DNA of 37,899 bases from Pseudomonadales bacterium (lineage in GTDB: Bacteria; Pseudomonadota; Gammaproteobacteria; Pseudomonadales; Azotimanducaceae), in assembly GCA_029248675.1 (NCBI GenBank), contig JAQWIX010000084.1, positions 1 through 37,899 on the forward strand. Reading direction: 5' to 3'. Position 1 is the stretch's first letter. Every line of letters starts with the position of its first letter. The notes below the pieces were generated by a model. The model was not told the origin of the DNA. It saw only the letters and a list, made by a program, of their open reading frames with translations, and ran no database searches. Positions 17,500 to 24,462 of the stretch are shown here, piece by piece. Both the position numbers and the translations under genes were made by a program.

Positions 17500-18277
17500 A
17501 GTTACCCGGGCGTCGCTCGGCCACAGACTTGATGCCTTCCCGAAAGTCGGCGGTTTGCTGCAGCCGATGCTGCTCTAAAAACTCGTGATCTGTTTGGGTC
17601 TTTACCGCCTCGGATAAGCCCGCGCGCATGGTGGCGCGAACCGACGCTACGGCTAGCGGCGCGTTTTCAGCGATTTCTGCCGCCAGTTTAATGGCCTCTG
17701 CTCGCAAATTTTCTTTGTCGGTCAGCACGTCTGCAAGACCCATTTCATAGGCCTCGGTGCCGGTGATACGGCGGCCGGTGAGGAACAGTAGGTGGGCTTT
17801 CTGCTGGCCGATCAGTCGCGCCAATGTGTGAGTCAGACCAAAGCCTGGGTGAAATCCCAGTTTGACGAAATTGGCGGTAAGCCGGGTTTCTGGGCTGACC
17901 ACTCGAAAGTCCGGCATAACAGCCAGACCAAAACCACCACCCACTGCGGCGCCCTGCACTGCAGCGACAACGGGGATGTTGGTATCGAATAGTTTGACCG
18001 CCTCGGCATAAAGCGGGTTGCCGTCACTGGCTTTGCGTTCGGCACGTTCGTCGTTACCGGAAGCGCTGCCGAAGTTATTGCCGGCACAAAAATGCTTGCC
18101 TTCGCTGCACAGCACTACGGCCCGGACCTCATCGCTGGCCTCGAACTTGCCGAAGGCATCGGCTAGGTCGCGAATCATTTGAGTGTCGAAAAAGTTGTTG
18201 GGTCCACGCTGGATTTCCACCACGGCGACGTAGTTCTCAATGGTGATGCCAAGTCCGTCGTAATTCAGATCCTGCAT
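17486..18277 (-). CDS. enoyl-CoA hydratase/isomerase (crotonase) family protein, atypical
   Basis: This 263-aa protein has the crotonase fold used on acyl-CoA thioesters. Oxyanion-hole segments are visible at HFCAGNNF and AAVGGGFGLA. In ordinary enoyl-CoA hydratases two glutamates (144 and 164, rat numbering) do the chemistry. By eye, Gly (in GGGFGLA) and Phe (in ANFVKLG) stand at those places here, so simple hydratase activity is doubtful; isomerase, hydrolase or ring-opening roles are possible. The start ATG at 18277 is preceded by GGAGAG. It is convergent with the MFS_2 gene and overlaps it by 14 bases. Confidence 0.9.
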   Translation of the reverse strand: MQDLNYDGLGITIENYVAVVEIQRGPNNFFDTQMIRDLADAFGKFEASDEVRAVVLCSEGKHFCAGNNFGSASGNDERAERKASDGNPLYAEAVKLFDTNIPVVAAVQGAAVGGGFGLAVMPDFRVVSPETRLTANFVKLGFHPGFGLTHTLARLIGQQKAHLLFLTGRRITGTEAYEMGLADVLTDKENLRAEAIKLAAEIAENAPLAVASVRATMRAGLSEAVKTQTDHEFLEQHRLQQTADFREGIKSVAERRPGNFTGR

Positions 18278-18304
18278 GTGTCTCTCCTGTCACACGGTTG
18301 TTAA

Positions 18305-18372
18305 TCAGTTAGGCACAGGTGCCCAACGCCGAAGCATCAACCATAAGCCGCGGATGCTGCTGAAGGCAACGG
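18305..18372 (-). pseudogene. displaced 3' end of a DUF6580-like gene (direct repeat copy 1)
   Basis: These 68 bases match 19359-19426 at 66 positions. They encode the last 22 residues and stop codon of the DUF6580-like protein. The two differences (18308 and in the Arg codon near 18328) are both synonymous. Beyond 18372 the nucleotide match drops, although the next codons still resemble the intact gene weakly (N-L and V at matching places). No longer gene body is attached, so this is a remnant. It lies 28 bases upstream of the crotonase start. Confidence 0.9.
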
Positions 18373-18414
18373 TCCGGAGCGACAGGTTGGTCTTGCTATT
18401 ACAAGCTTTGTTTA

Positions 18415-18460
18415 ACCTAACGCAAAAGCCCAACTCAAAGATTGAGCGCAAGGGCTAGGC
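18415..18460 (-). terminator. hairpin at the hicB stop: terminator or attC-like structure
   Basis: On the minus strand the end of hicB reads AGCCC (18456-18452), a second stem CTCAA/TTGAG (18446-18442 and 18438-18434) with loop TCT, then GGGCT (18431-18427) followed by T's. This nested stem could be an intrinsic terminator. The outermost bases, GCCTAGC and GTTAGGT, also pair if G-T pairs are allowed. GTTAGGT fits the integron R' consensus GTTRRRY, while GCCTAGC misses RYYYAAC by one base. At 46 bases it is shorter than usual attC sites. Confidence 0.45.
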
Positions 18461-18883
18461 AACCTTAGATACGTGCATAATTAGTTCGTAACCAAGCAAC
18501 CGCAAGCCGTGCTCAATTGGGCGAATGTGCGATTGGTGATCAAGATCCAGCATCCGTCTTATTTGGTTTTCGCGTAGGCCCATCATAGATGCCAACCTAA
18601 CATTGCTGATTTTTGATTCGATCAATGCGTTATGCAGTGCGACCTTTGCCGCGACAAGAGGGCTTAAACAGACCAAAGGCTGGCCACGTCTTGGTTTTGA
18701 TCCACTGGGAATTACCTGACGGTCATCAATATACATCGCCAGAGCGACGACCAGTGCATCCTGCGCTTCATGCAGAGCATGTTCTTCGTCGTCACCGAAA
18801 GTGATGGCCTCAGGGACATCAACAAAGCGAGCAATTACACCGTCTTCATTTTGTTCAAGTGCTACCGGGTATTGAAATAGCAT
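18455..18883 (-). CDS. hicB: HicB-family antitoxin
   Basis: HicB (142 aa) is the antitoxin of a type II HicAB pair; it neutralises HicA and represses its own operon. The N-terminal partially degraded RNase H-like domain starts with FQYPVALEQNEDGVIARFVDVPEAITFGDDEEHA, the family's typical pattern. The C-terminal part (about 85-135, NVRLASMMGLRENQIRRMLD) is a helix-turn-helix DNA-binding domain. Its ATG overlaps the hicA stop as TAATG on the minus strand, so the two are coupled. It lies inside the unit bounded by the 68-bp direct repeats. Confidence 0.92.
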   Translation of the reverse strand: MLFQYPVALEQNEDGVIARFVDVPEAITFGDDEEHALHEAQDALVVALAMYIDDRQVIPSGSKPRRGQPLVCLSPLVAAKVALHNALIESKISNVRLASMMGLRENQIRRMLDLDHQSHIRPIEHGLRLLGYELIMHVSKVA

Positions 18884-19080
18884 TACAAGTCCTCTTGGTT
18901 AATGCCCAATTGTTTACAAACAAGGTTTACGTAGTTTTTGCTCAAGTCTTTCCCGCCGTGGGTCTTGATCACGGTTTTTCTGCCGTTGAATCGCGCTTGC
19001 ACGTGCCCACCTTTGCCTCGCCCTGTTTCGATTTCGACACCTAGCGCTTGAAGTTTCTTGATTAGCTGTCTGCCTTTCAT
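18883..19080 (-). CDS. hicA: HicA-family mRNA interferase toxin
   Basis: HicA (65 aa) is a small double-stranded-RNA-binding-fold ribonuclease that cuts mRNA when HicB is lost. It starts MKGRQLIKKLQALGVE, and the conserved catalytic His26 is in the GGHVQARF motif. The following RKTVIKTHGGKDLSKNYV strand-helix is standard. I use the ATG at 19080. An in-frame upstream ATG at 19113 would place the operator inside the coding region and adds residues foreign to the family. The predicted -10 box ends only four bases before the ATG, so the message may be leaderless. Confidence 0.92.
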   Translation of the reverse strand: MKGRQLIKKLQALGVEIETGRGKGGHVQARFNGRKTVIKTHGGKDLSKNYVNLVCKQLGINQEDL

Positions 19081-19084
19081 GGCT

Positions 19085-19113
19085 ATAATATTCGCACATA
19101 TTTGTGCGATCAA
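19085..19113 (-). promoter_or_regulatory. hicAB promoter with operator palindrome
   Basis: On the minus strand TTGATC (19113-19108), 17 bases, TATTAT (19090-19085) make a good sigma70 promoter. The spacer holds most of a perfect inverted repeat, TCGCACA (19092-19098), TATT, TGTGCGA (19103-19109). This is the expected place for HicB autorepression. The start of transcription would fall at or next to the hicA ATG at 19080. Confidence 0.68.
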
Positions 19114-19358
19114 GAGGGCAAAAGGCTACCGGTCGTCTCTAAAAACAACCGGTTATCGGAGAAAACCGCATCCAAAGAGGTGGCCCATGACTGTGGTCGC
19201 TCCGCAGCGGCTAGAGCAGACCTGTCGGCGCTTTAGTGAAGGGCATTGATTATCGGGTCAACGGCGGTAGGGCGTCTCTTAGCCTCCATTTTCTTAAAAT
19301 GGATCCCATGTAGCCGTACTTTCTAGGAAGGTGGAGTAGGTTTTTTCTTAGCAACCTC
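19114..19358. other. non-coding part of the hicAB unit
   Basis: No convincing gene is seen here. It holds a short AT-rich perfect inverted repeat (TCCATTTT 19285-19292, AAAATGGA 19296-19303, three-base loop), possibly a weak terminator for the DUF6580-like gene, and a repeat of ACCGGT separated by 14 bases near 19127-19152. It joins the hicAB promoter to the second copy of the 68-bp repeat. Confidence 0.5.
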
Positions 19359-19426
19359 TCAATTAGGCACAGGTGCCCAACGTCGAAGCATCAACCATAA
19401 GCCGCGGATGCTGCTGAAGGCAACGG
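19359..19426. repeat. 68-bp direct repeat copy 2, within the DUF6580-like gene
   Basis: This copy forms the functional 3' end and TGA stop of the DUF6580-like gene. It matches 18305-18372 at 66 of 68 positions at a fixed offset of 1054 bases with no gap. The repeats bracket hicAB and its flanking non-coding DNA. Confidence 0.93.
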
Positions 19427-19898
19427 CCCCAAAGATCAGATTGGCGGCAATGCTTCGCAGCAAAAAGGGGATCCCTGCCGCATAGCAGCTGAGCCAGCCT
19501 GCCAAGGTGTTCGGGTAAAACCCCGTCGCCATGGGGGCAGCGTTGCTGATTAAGTAAAAAATAACGGCGCTGACAACGGCGGCACCGCCAACCTGCAGCG
19601 GGCCAATCTTTCGCAGCAACGGCGTAACCCCAGCGGCACAGGCAATGTGTGCGATATAAACCAGCGCCATGGCCGCAGTGCTGTAGGCGCCGATCACCGC
19701 ATCGGCTGCGGCAACGCTGACAATAACCGGCAGGGGTAACAGGTGCCGAGGCAGGTAGGCAGCGGCCAGTAAACCAACAGCGCCGATGGTGGACATGCCC
19801 GCTGGGTGAGGCATCAGGTGTGATGCGGCGCCAACGACGCAGAGTGTCAGGGCGATGAACCAAGGCTTTAGCCCTTGGGAAGGTGCGTTAAACAGCAT
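19359..19898 (-). CDS. DUF6580-like integral membrane protein
   Basis: This 179-aa hydrophobic protein has about five membrane segments. The pattern HLMPHPAGMSTIGAVGLLAAAY near the N-terminus and FYPNTLAGWLSCYAAGIPFLLRS near residue 135 fit the DUF6580 family, small membrane proteins of unknown function that resemble ECF-type vitamin transporters. Its last 22 codons are the 68-bp direct repeat, copied again beyond hicAB. The ATG at 19898 has a weak AGGTC-like sequence upstream, and a 14-bp perfect palindrome lies 27 bases further up. The gene appears intact. Confidence 0.78.
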   Translation of the reverse strand: MLFNAPSQGLKPWFIALTLCVVGAASHLMPHPAGMSTIGAVGLLAAAYLPRHLLPLPVIVSVAAADAVIGAYSTAAMALVYIAHIACAAGVTPLLRKIGPLQVGGAAVVSAVIFYLISNAAPMATGFYPNTLAGWLSCYAAGIPFLLRSIAANLIFGAVAFSSIRGLWLMLRRWAPVPN

Positions 19899-19924
19899 GT
19901 CGGCAGGTCTTTTAATTGAGATGA

Positions 19925-19938
19925 CCCACTATAGTGGG
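19925..19938. promoter_or_regulatory. 14-bp palindrome upstream of the DUF6580-like gene
   Basis: CCCACTATAGTGGG is a perfect palindrome whose centre TATAGT could be the -10 box of the minus-strand gene starting at 19898. With a 17-base spacer the -35 would be a poor ACGACA. An operator covering the -10 is one reading. On the plus strand, TATAGT near 20033 may serve the MFS gene, but its nearest TTGACC is 21 bases away. Confidence 0.35.
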
Positions 19939-20066
19939 CCGCAGCTAAATTGTCGTTGCATCTTCGGCAGCGCGGCATGAGCGAAATTAATACGACCTAT
20001 CACCTTGACCGGTTCGCGACATGGCATGGGGTATAGTCAGGTCTTTACCCAAGGAAGTTGGCGAAG

Positions 20067-21341
20067 ATGGCAAGTCGAGACATCTACTCCGTGTTGGCGG
20101 TGCCAAACTTCCGTTGGTTGTGGATCGGCAGTCTTGGGTCGTCCTTCGCCATGAACATGCAGATCATCGCCCGCGGCTGGTTTGTTTATGACCTCACCTC
20201 GTCGGCCATGGATCTAGCATGGGTGACCCTGTCCTTTATGCTGCCATCGGTATTGTTCTCTCTGTACGGTGGGGTGTTGGCTGACCGGCTACCCAAGCGC
20301 AGCCTCATTGTGTTCGCTCAAACCCTAAACGCCGCTGCAACTTTAGTCATGGCTTGGATCATTTTTTCTGGCAACGTGGTCTTTTGGGACTTTATCTGGT
20401 TCGGTTTTTTTAACGGCACAGTGCTAGCTCTGTCCATGCCGGCGCGGCAGGCTTTCGTACCTGAACTAATCCCCCAGCCCCTTATCTTTACTGCCATGGC
20501 ATTGAACACCACGGGCTGGAATCTCTCTCGAATTGTCGGGCCGGCGTTGGCTGGACTGCTGATCGCTTGGTTAGCCGGTGGTGATAAGCAGTCGGCTTTT
20601 GGTGTGGGCATCGTCTATACCGTAATCGCTAGCTTGTATCTGGCATCGGCTCTAACCACCTTGTTTGTGGATCGTCCTGGCATCTCAACTCAAGAACAGC
20701 GCAATGGCACCTATCAAGAAATGCGCGAGGGACTTGCCTACGTATTTGCCCACCCGCGTATTTTCGCCCTGTTGCTGCTATCGATTATTCCGTTTTTATT
20801 CGGAATGCCGCTGAACACCTTGCTACCGGCTTTCAATCAGGATGTGTTGGGCGGACATGCGGACAGTTTGGGTATTTTGGTATCCGCCATGGGGGGCGGG
20901 GCCATTATTGGCTCCATGACCATGGCCGCCATGGGCGATATGCAGCGCAAAGGGTTTTGGCTGCTTATCAGCAGTTTAGGTTGGGCTCTCGCTACTGCCT
21001 TTTTCGGTTTCAGTGTGAACCTCACGGCGGCGCTGGTGGCGATAGCACTAATTGGCCTGATAAGCGCGTGGAATATGTCGCTTAATCGTGGACTCATTCA
21101 ACACGCGGTGGACTCACATATGCGGGGGCGTATTATGAGTATCGACATGATGTTTCATGGGCTTATGCCCCTCGGCGTGTTCCCCATCAGTTGGATTGCT
21201 GAAGGTTACGGTGTTGGTACGGCCCTTGTGGTGAGCGGCAGCGCCTTCGCTGCGTTAATTGGACTGAGCATGATGTGGTCGCCAGCGGTAAGAGATATGG
21301 CGCAGGATAAAGCAGCAAAGCCAGAAGCCTCAGCAAACTAG
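20067..21341 (+). CDS. major facilitator superfamily transporter (DHA3-like)
   Basis: This 424-aa inner-membrane protein has about 12 hydrophobic segments. NFRWLWIGSLGSSFA near the N-terminus, the ARGWFVYDLTSSAMDLAWV segment, and GGVLADRLPKRSL (motif A) are typical of the DHA3/EntS-like branch, which exports small molecules such as siderophores or drugs. I prefer the ATG at 20067, about 11 bases after AAGGA, over a TTG at 20058 directly touching that site. It is followed 30 bases later by the amidohydrolase in the same direction, so the two are probably co-transcribed. The substrate is unknown. Confidence 0.88.
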   Translation: MASRDIYSVLAVPNFRWLWIGSLGSSFAMNMQIIARGWFVYDLTSSAMDLAWVTLSFMLPSVLFSLYGGVLADRLPKRSLIVFAQTLNAAATLVMAWIIFSGNVVFWDFIWFGFFNGTVLALSMPARQAFVPELIPQPLIFTAMALNTTGWNLSRIVGPALAGLLIAWLAGGDKQSAFGVGIVYTVIASLYLASALTTLFVDRPGISTQEQRNGTYQEMREGLAYVFAHPRIFALLLLSIIPFLFGMPLNTLLPAFNQDVLGGHADSLGILVSAMGGGAIIGSMTMAAMGDMQRKGFWLLISSLGWALATAFFGFSVNLTAALVAIALIGLISAWNMSLNRGLIQHAVDSHMRGRIMSIDMMFHGLMPLGVFPISWIAEGYGVGTALVVSGSAFAALIGLSMMWSPAVRDMAQDKAAKPEASAN

Positions 21342-21371
21342 TTCGCTGGGTTGAATAGACAGGTGAAAGAT

Positions 21372-23246
21372 ATGCAGTGGGATCTGATTGTTCGTAACGC
21401 CAAAGTCTTCGACGGTCACGGTGAAGCCGGTCGGGTCGGCGACGTGGCGGTAAAGGACGGCAAAATAGCCGCTCTAGGGGGCCGCCTACCATCCAAGGAA
21501 AGCAAAGAGATCCGCGACGCTGAGGGTCAGTGGTTGGTGCCAGGGCTGCTGGACATACACACCCACGAAGACCTAGAAGCCGAATTGGACCCGGGTTTGC
21601 CCGAAGTGGTGCGCCATGGCACCACCAGTGTGGTGGTGGGAAATTGCAGTATTGGCCTAGCCTTCGGCAATCAGCGCCAATCCGCGTTGGACGCCAATCA
21701 AGACCCCATCGTTGACTGTTTTGCCCGGGTGGAGAACATACCCAAAACGGTGTTGTCTAAGGCCGCAGATAAGGCAACGTGGTCCAAACCCGCCGATTAT
21801 CTCAACCACCTGGACGAGCTTCCTCTAGCCGCCAACATGGCCCCGTTCCTGCCTCACTCTATGCTGCGAATCGAGGTGATGGGTCTGCAAGACAGCGTCA
21901 GCCGTCAGCCAACGCCGGCGGAACTGGATCGTATGGCGGGGATTCTGGATGAAGCCATGCAGGAGGGATATCTGGGTTTGTCGACAGACGGTTTGCCTCT
22001 GCACTTTTTGGCCAATGAGCCAAATTTGAGCAAACGGATTCCCACTCAATATGCGCAGTTTGCCGAATACAAGCGCCTTACCGACGTGGTACGCAAGCAC
22101 GATCGGGTATGGCAAATGACGCCAGCCACCGACGACGGCAGGCTAACGGCGCGTCTATTTATGCTCAGTAGTGGCCGTTTGTACGGCAAGCCCTTGAAGG
22201 TAACCGCCCTAGCCGCCATCGACAGCGTGAACAACCGCAGCAACCTGTCGCGAGGCTTGTTGTTCAGCAACCTGCTCAACAGCAATGCCCTTCAGGGAAA
22301 ATTCCGACTGCAGTGCCTGAGTGCACCGTTCAAGGTCTATTCCGAAGGCGCTGTTAGCCCACTTGCCGAAGCTGATCCGCTGATGCGGCGATTAATCGAG
22401 ACGGAATTGGAGGATGTCGAGGGCCGGCGCAAGATATTGTCGGATCCGGAATTCGTAGAAGCCTTTCGAGCCATGTGGTCTCGGGGAAAGAGCGGATTCA
22501 ACATGGGTCACCTGCGACGCATGCTGCGTCTGGAAAAAGAGTTCCTGACCCGAGACTTAAATGACATGCAGATATATCGGTCCAGCGTCGCTGCTTGGCC
22601 GGGTCAGACCATGGCTTGGATTTATCATCGCTACAAAAGCTGGTGTATGAACGCCGACATGATCGACGACGCTGATGAAAAAGCGGCTTTCGAGGCTCTG
22701 GGGAACGCGGTTCGCGACGATGGTGAGTTCTTTCTTGGACTGCTTCGCCACTTCGATACAGACCTGCACTGGTGTTACGTGGCTGCCAACAAAGACCCAG
22801 AGGTCATCAAGCGCTTGCTGTTGCACCCCAAGCTGATTCCCGGGTTCAACGACAGCGGCGCCCACGTCACCAACATGGCGTTTTTCGACGGCAACCTGCG
22901 GGCGCTGAAGATTGGCCTTGAAGACTCCGAAGCCTGCTTCAGTCACATGCTATCGCGGCTTACCAGCGAGCCAGCGGACTTTTTCGGACTTTCCGGTGTG
23001 GGCAGCCTGCGGGTGGGCAGCCGTGCGGACATGGTGCTGCTGAATCCGCAGCAGTTGGCCAGCTACGATGGCGAAGCCAGCGTGCAATACCAGTATCGGG
23101 ATGTTTTTGACTGTCATCAGTTGGTGAATCGGTCAGATGGCGTGGTCGATGGTGTGTTCGTGGGTGGCCAGCAGGTTTGGCAGGGGGATGACTTCTGCGG
23201 GGAGCATGGTAGGCGGGCGCTAGGCGGCGCTTTGCGAGCTGTTTGA
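21372..23246 (+). CDS. D-aminoacylase-like amidohydrolase
   Basis: This 624-aa protein belongs to the amidohydrolase superfamily, in the N-acyl-D-amino-acid deacylase branch. The N-terminal beta strand DLIVRNAKVFDGHG and the PGLLDIHTHED motif provide metal ligands His63 and His65. Cys92 in VGNCSIG matches the extra zinc ligand of D-aminoacylases. A later GFNDSGAHVTNM carries the expected catalytic Asp, and GVGSLRVGSRADMVLL is the usual C-terminal strand motif. AGGTGA lies six bases before the ATG at 21372. Many marine bacteria encode this branch beside acyl-CoA genes; an amide or cyclic-amide substrate is possible but unproven. Confidence 0.87.
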   Translation: MQWDLIVRNAKVFDGHGEAGRVGDVAVKDGKIAALGGRLPSKESKEIRDAEGQWLVPGLLDIHTHEDLEAELDPGLPEVVRHGTTSVVVGNCSIGLAFGNQRQSALDANQDPIVDCFARVENIPKTVLSKAADKATWSKPADYLNHLDELPLAANMAPFLPHSMLRIEVMGLQDSVSRQPTPAELDRMAGILDEAMQEGYLGLSTDGLPLHFLANEPNLSKRIPTQYAQFAEYKRLTDVVRKHDRVWQMTPATDDGRLTARLFMLSSGRLYGKPLKVTALAAIDSVNNRSNLSRGLLFSNLLNSNALQGKFRLQCLSAPFKVYSEGAVSPLAEADPLMRRLIETELEDVEGRRKILSDPEFVEAFRAMWSRGKSGFNMGHLRRMLRLEKEFLTRDLNDMQIYRSSVAAWPGQTMAWIYHRYKSWCMNADMIDDADEKAAFEALGNAVRDDGEFFLGLLRHFDTDLHWCYVAANKDPEVIKRLLLHPKLIPGFNDSGAHVTNMAFFDGNLRALKIGLEDSEACFSHMLSRLTSEPADFFGLSGVGSLRVGSRADMVLLNPQQLASYDGEASVQYQYRDVFDCHQLVNRSDGVVDGVFVGGQQVWQGDDFCGEHGRRALGGALRAV

Positions 23247-23259
23247 TAGCAATGCGGGT

Positions 23260-23290
23260 TGCCGCTATCCGGAAGAACCAGATAGCGGCA
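23260..23290. terminator. strong hairpin between convergent genes
   Basis: The perfect 10-bp arms TGCCGCTATC (23260-23269) and GATAGCGGCA (23281-23290) enclose an 11-base loop in the 55-base gap between the convergent amidohydrolase and acyl-CoA dehydrogenase genes. Only a short T-run (CTTT) follows on the plus strand. A two-way transcription stop is the simplest reading. Confidence 0.68.
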
Positions 23291-23301
23291 GTCTTTCAAC
23301 G

Positions 23302-24462
23302 CTAATCCTTAGGTTGCCCTAGGATGCGCTCTGCAATAATGTTGCGCTGAATGTTCGGCGTGCCGCCCCCAATCACCACATTCGGCCAGTTCAGTGCGCC
23401 CTTGGACCAGGTGCCGTTGTCTACGGCTTCTTCGCCGCCCTTAAGCTGCAGTCCGGCCTGCCCCGACAGCTCAATGGCGAAGTCGTCCATCTCGATTTCT
23501 AAGCTGGCGCGATGCAGCTTGTTCACTGAGGTTTCGGAGGTCAGCGGCTCGCCCTTGATCTGCTTCGTCAGGTAGCGCAGGCCGTTGTACTTCATAGCGG
23601 AAATTTTCATCTCAAATCTCGCTACCGTTCGTCGAACCTTGGGATCTTCGCTGGCGGGCTTGCCTTGGCGTGAGCTGTTTTTAACCAATGTTTTCAGGTC
23701 ATCCAGCTTGGCTTGAAGTTGCGTGACTTCACCGATGCTGGAGCGTTCGTTGGCAAGGGCGGATACCGTCACCTTCCAGCCTTCGCCCTCAGCACCTAAA
23801 CGGTTTTCCACTGGTACTTGAACATCGGTAAAGAAGATTTCGGCAAAGTGCTTGTCCCCGGCCATGTTTTGAATGGGTCGAACCTCCACCCCTGGCGCAT
23901 CCATTGGCACCAAGAAGCAGGTAATGCCATCGTGCTTTGAGGTCACATTGAAGTCGGTGCGGGTCAGCAGAATGATCCACTGGGACCATGGTGCGCCGGT
24001 GGTCCAGATCTTTTGACCGTTAACCACATAGTGGTCGCCGTTGAGTTCGGCTTTACATTGGATAGCAGCCAAGTCAGAGCCGTGGTTTGGCTCGGAATAA
24101 CCCGTGCACCAAGTCACCTTGCTGTCCAAGATGTCCGGTATGAACTTCTTTTTCTGCTCTTCGGTACCGTACTCCATGATGCCGGGGCCAACCCAAGCCA
24201 GACCCATCATCGAGGTGCCCAGTGGTGGGGCCTTAGCAAGAGACATCTCTTCTTTCAAAATGGCCTGCTCTATAAGACCGCCGTCGCTGCCGCCAAATTC
24301 CTTGGGCCATGCGAAACCAACCCAGCCCTTGGCGCGCACTTTTTCTAGCCATGTGCCTAGGAAATTTTTGTCACGCTTTTCTTTCGGCGGCAGATTGTCT
24401 GCAAGAAAATCGCGTACCTCTTGTCGAAACGACTGTTCCTGTGGGGTGTAGTCAAAGTCCAT
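23302..24462 (-). CDS. acyl-CoA dehydrogenase, large-subunit type
   Basis: This 386-aa flavoenzyme introduces a double bond in an acyl-CoA and passes electrons to ETF. The N-terminal helical domain, the middle domain (WCTGYSEPNHGSDLA, VNGQKIWTTGA) and the C-terminal domain ending GGGTPNIQRNIIAERILG are all recognisable. Its ATG at 24462 shares one base with the stop of the upstream acyl-CoA dehydrogenase (TAATG), and AGGAGGT sits inside that gene's end. I rejected a longer frame starting at 24531. The pairing of two different dehydrogenases resembles the alpha2-beta2 enzymes of steroid side-chain breakdown. Confidence 0.93.
   Translation of the reverse strand: MDFDYTPQEQSFRQEVRDFLADNLPPKEKRDKNFLGTWLEKVRAKGWVGFAWPKEFGGSDGGLIEQAILKEEMSLAKAPPLGTSMMGLAWVGPGIMEYGTEEQKKKFIPDILDSKVTWCTGYSEPNHGSDLAAIQCKAELNGDHYVVNGQKIWTTGAPWSQWIILLTRTDFNVTSKHDGITCFLVPMDAPGVEVRPIQNMAGDKHFAEIFFTDVQVPVENRLGAEGEGWKVTVSALANERSSIGEVTQLQAKLDDLKTLVKNSSRQGKPASEDPKVRRTVARFEMKISAMKYNGLRYLTKQIKGEPLTSETSVNKLHRASLEIEMDDFAIELSGQAGLQLKGGEEAVDNGTWSKGALNWPNVVIGGGTPNIQRNIIAERILGQPKD

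Noticed and set aside
19081-19113. A longer hicA starting at 19113
   Set aside because: The added 11 residues are coded by the promoter and operator, and HicA proteins begin at the MKGRQLI-type segment.
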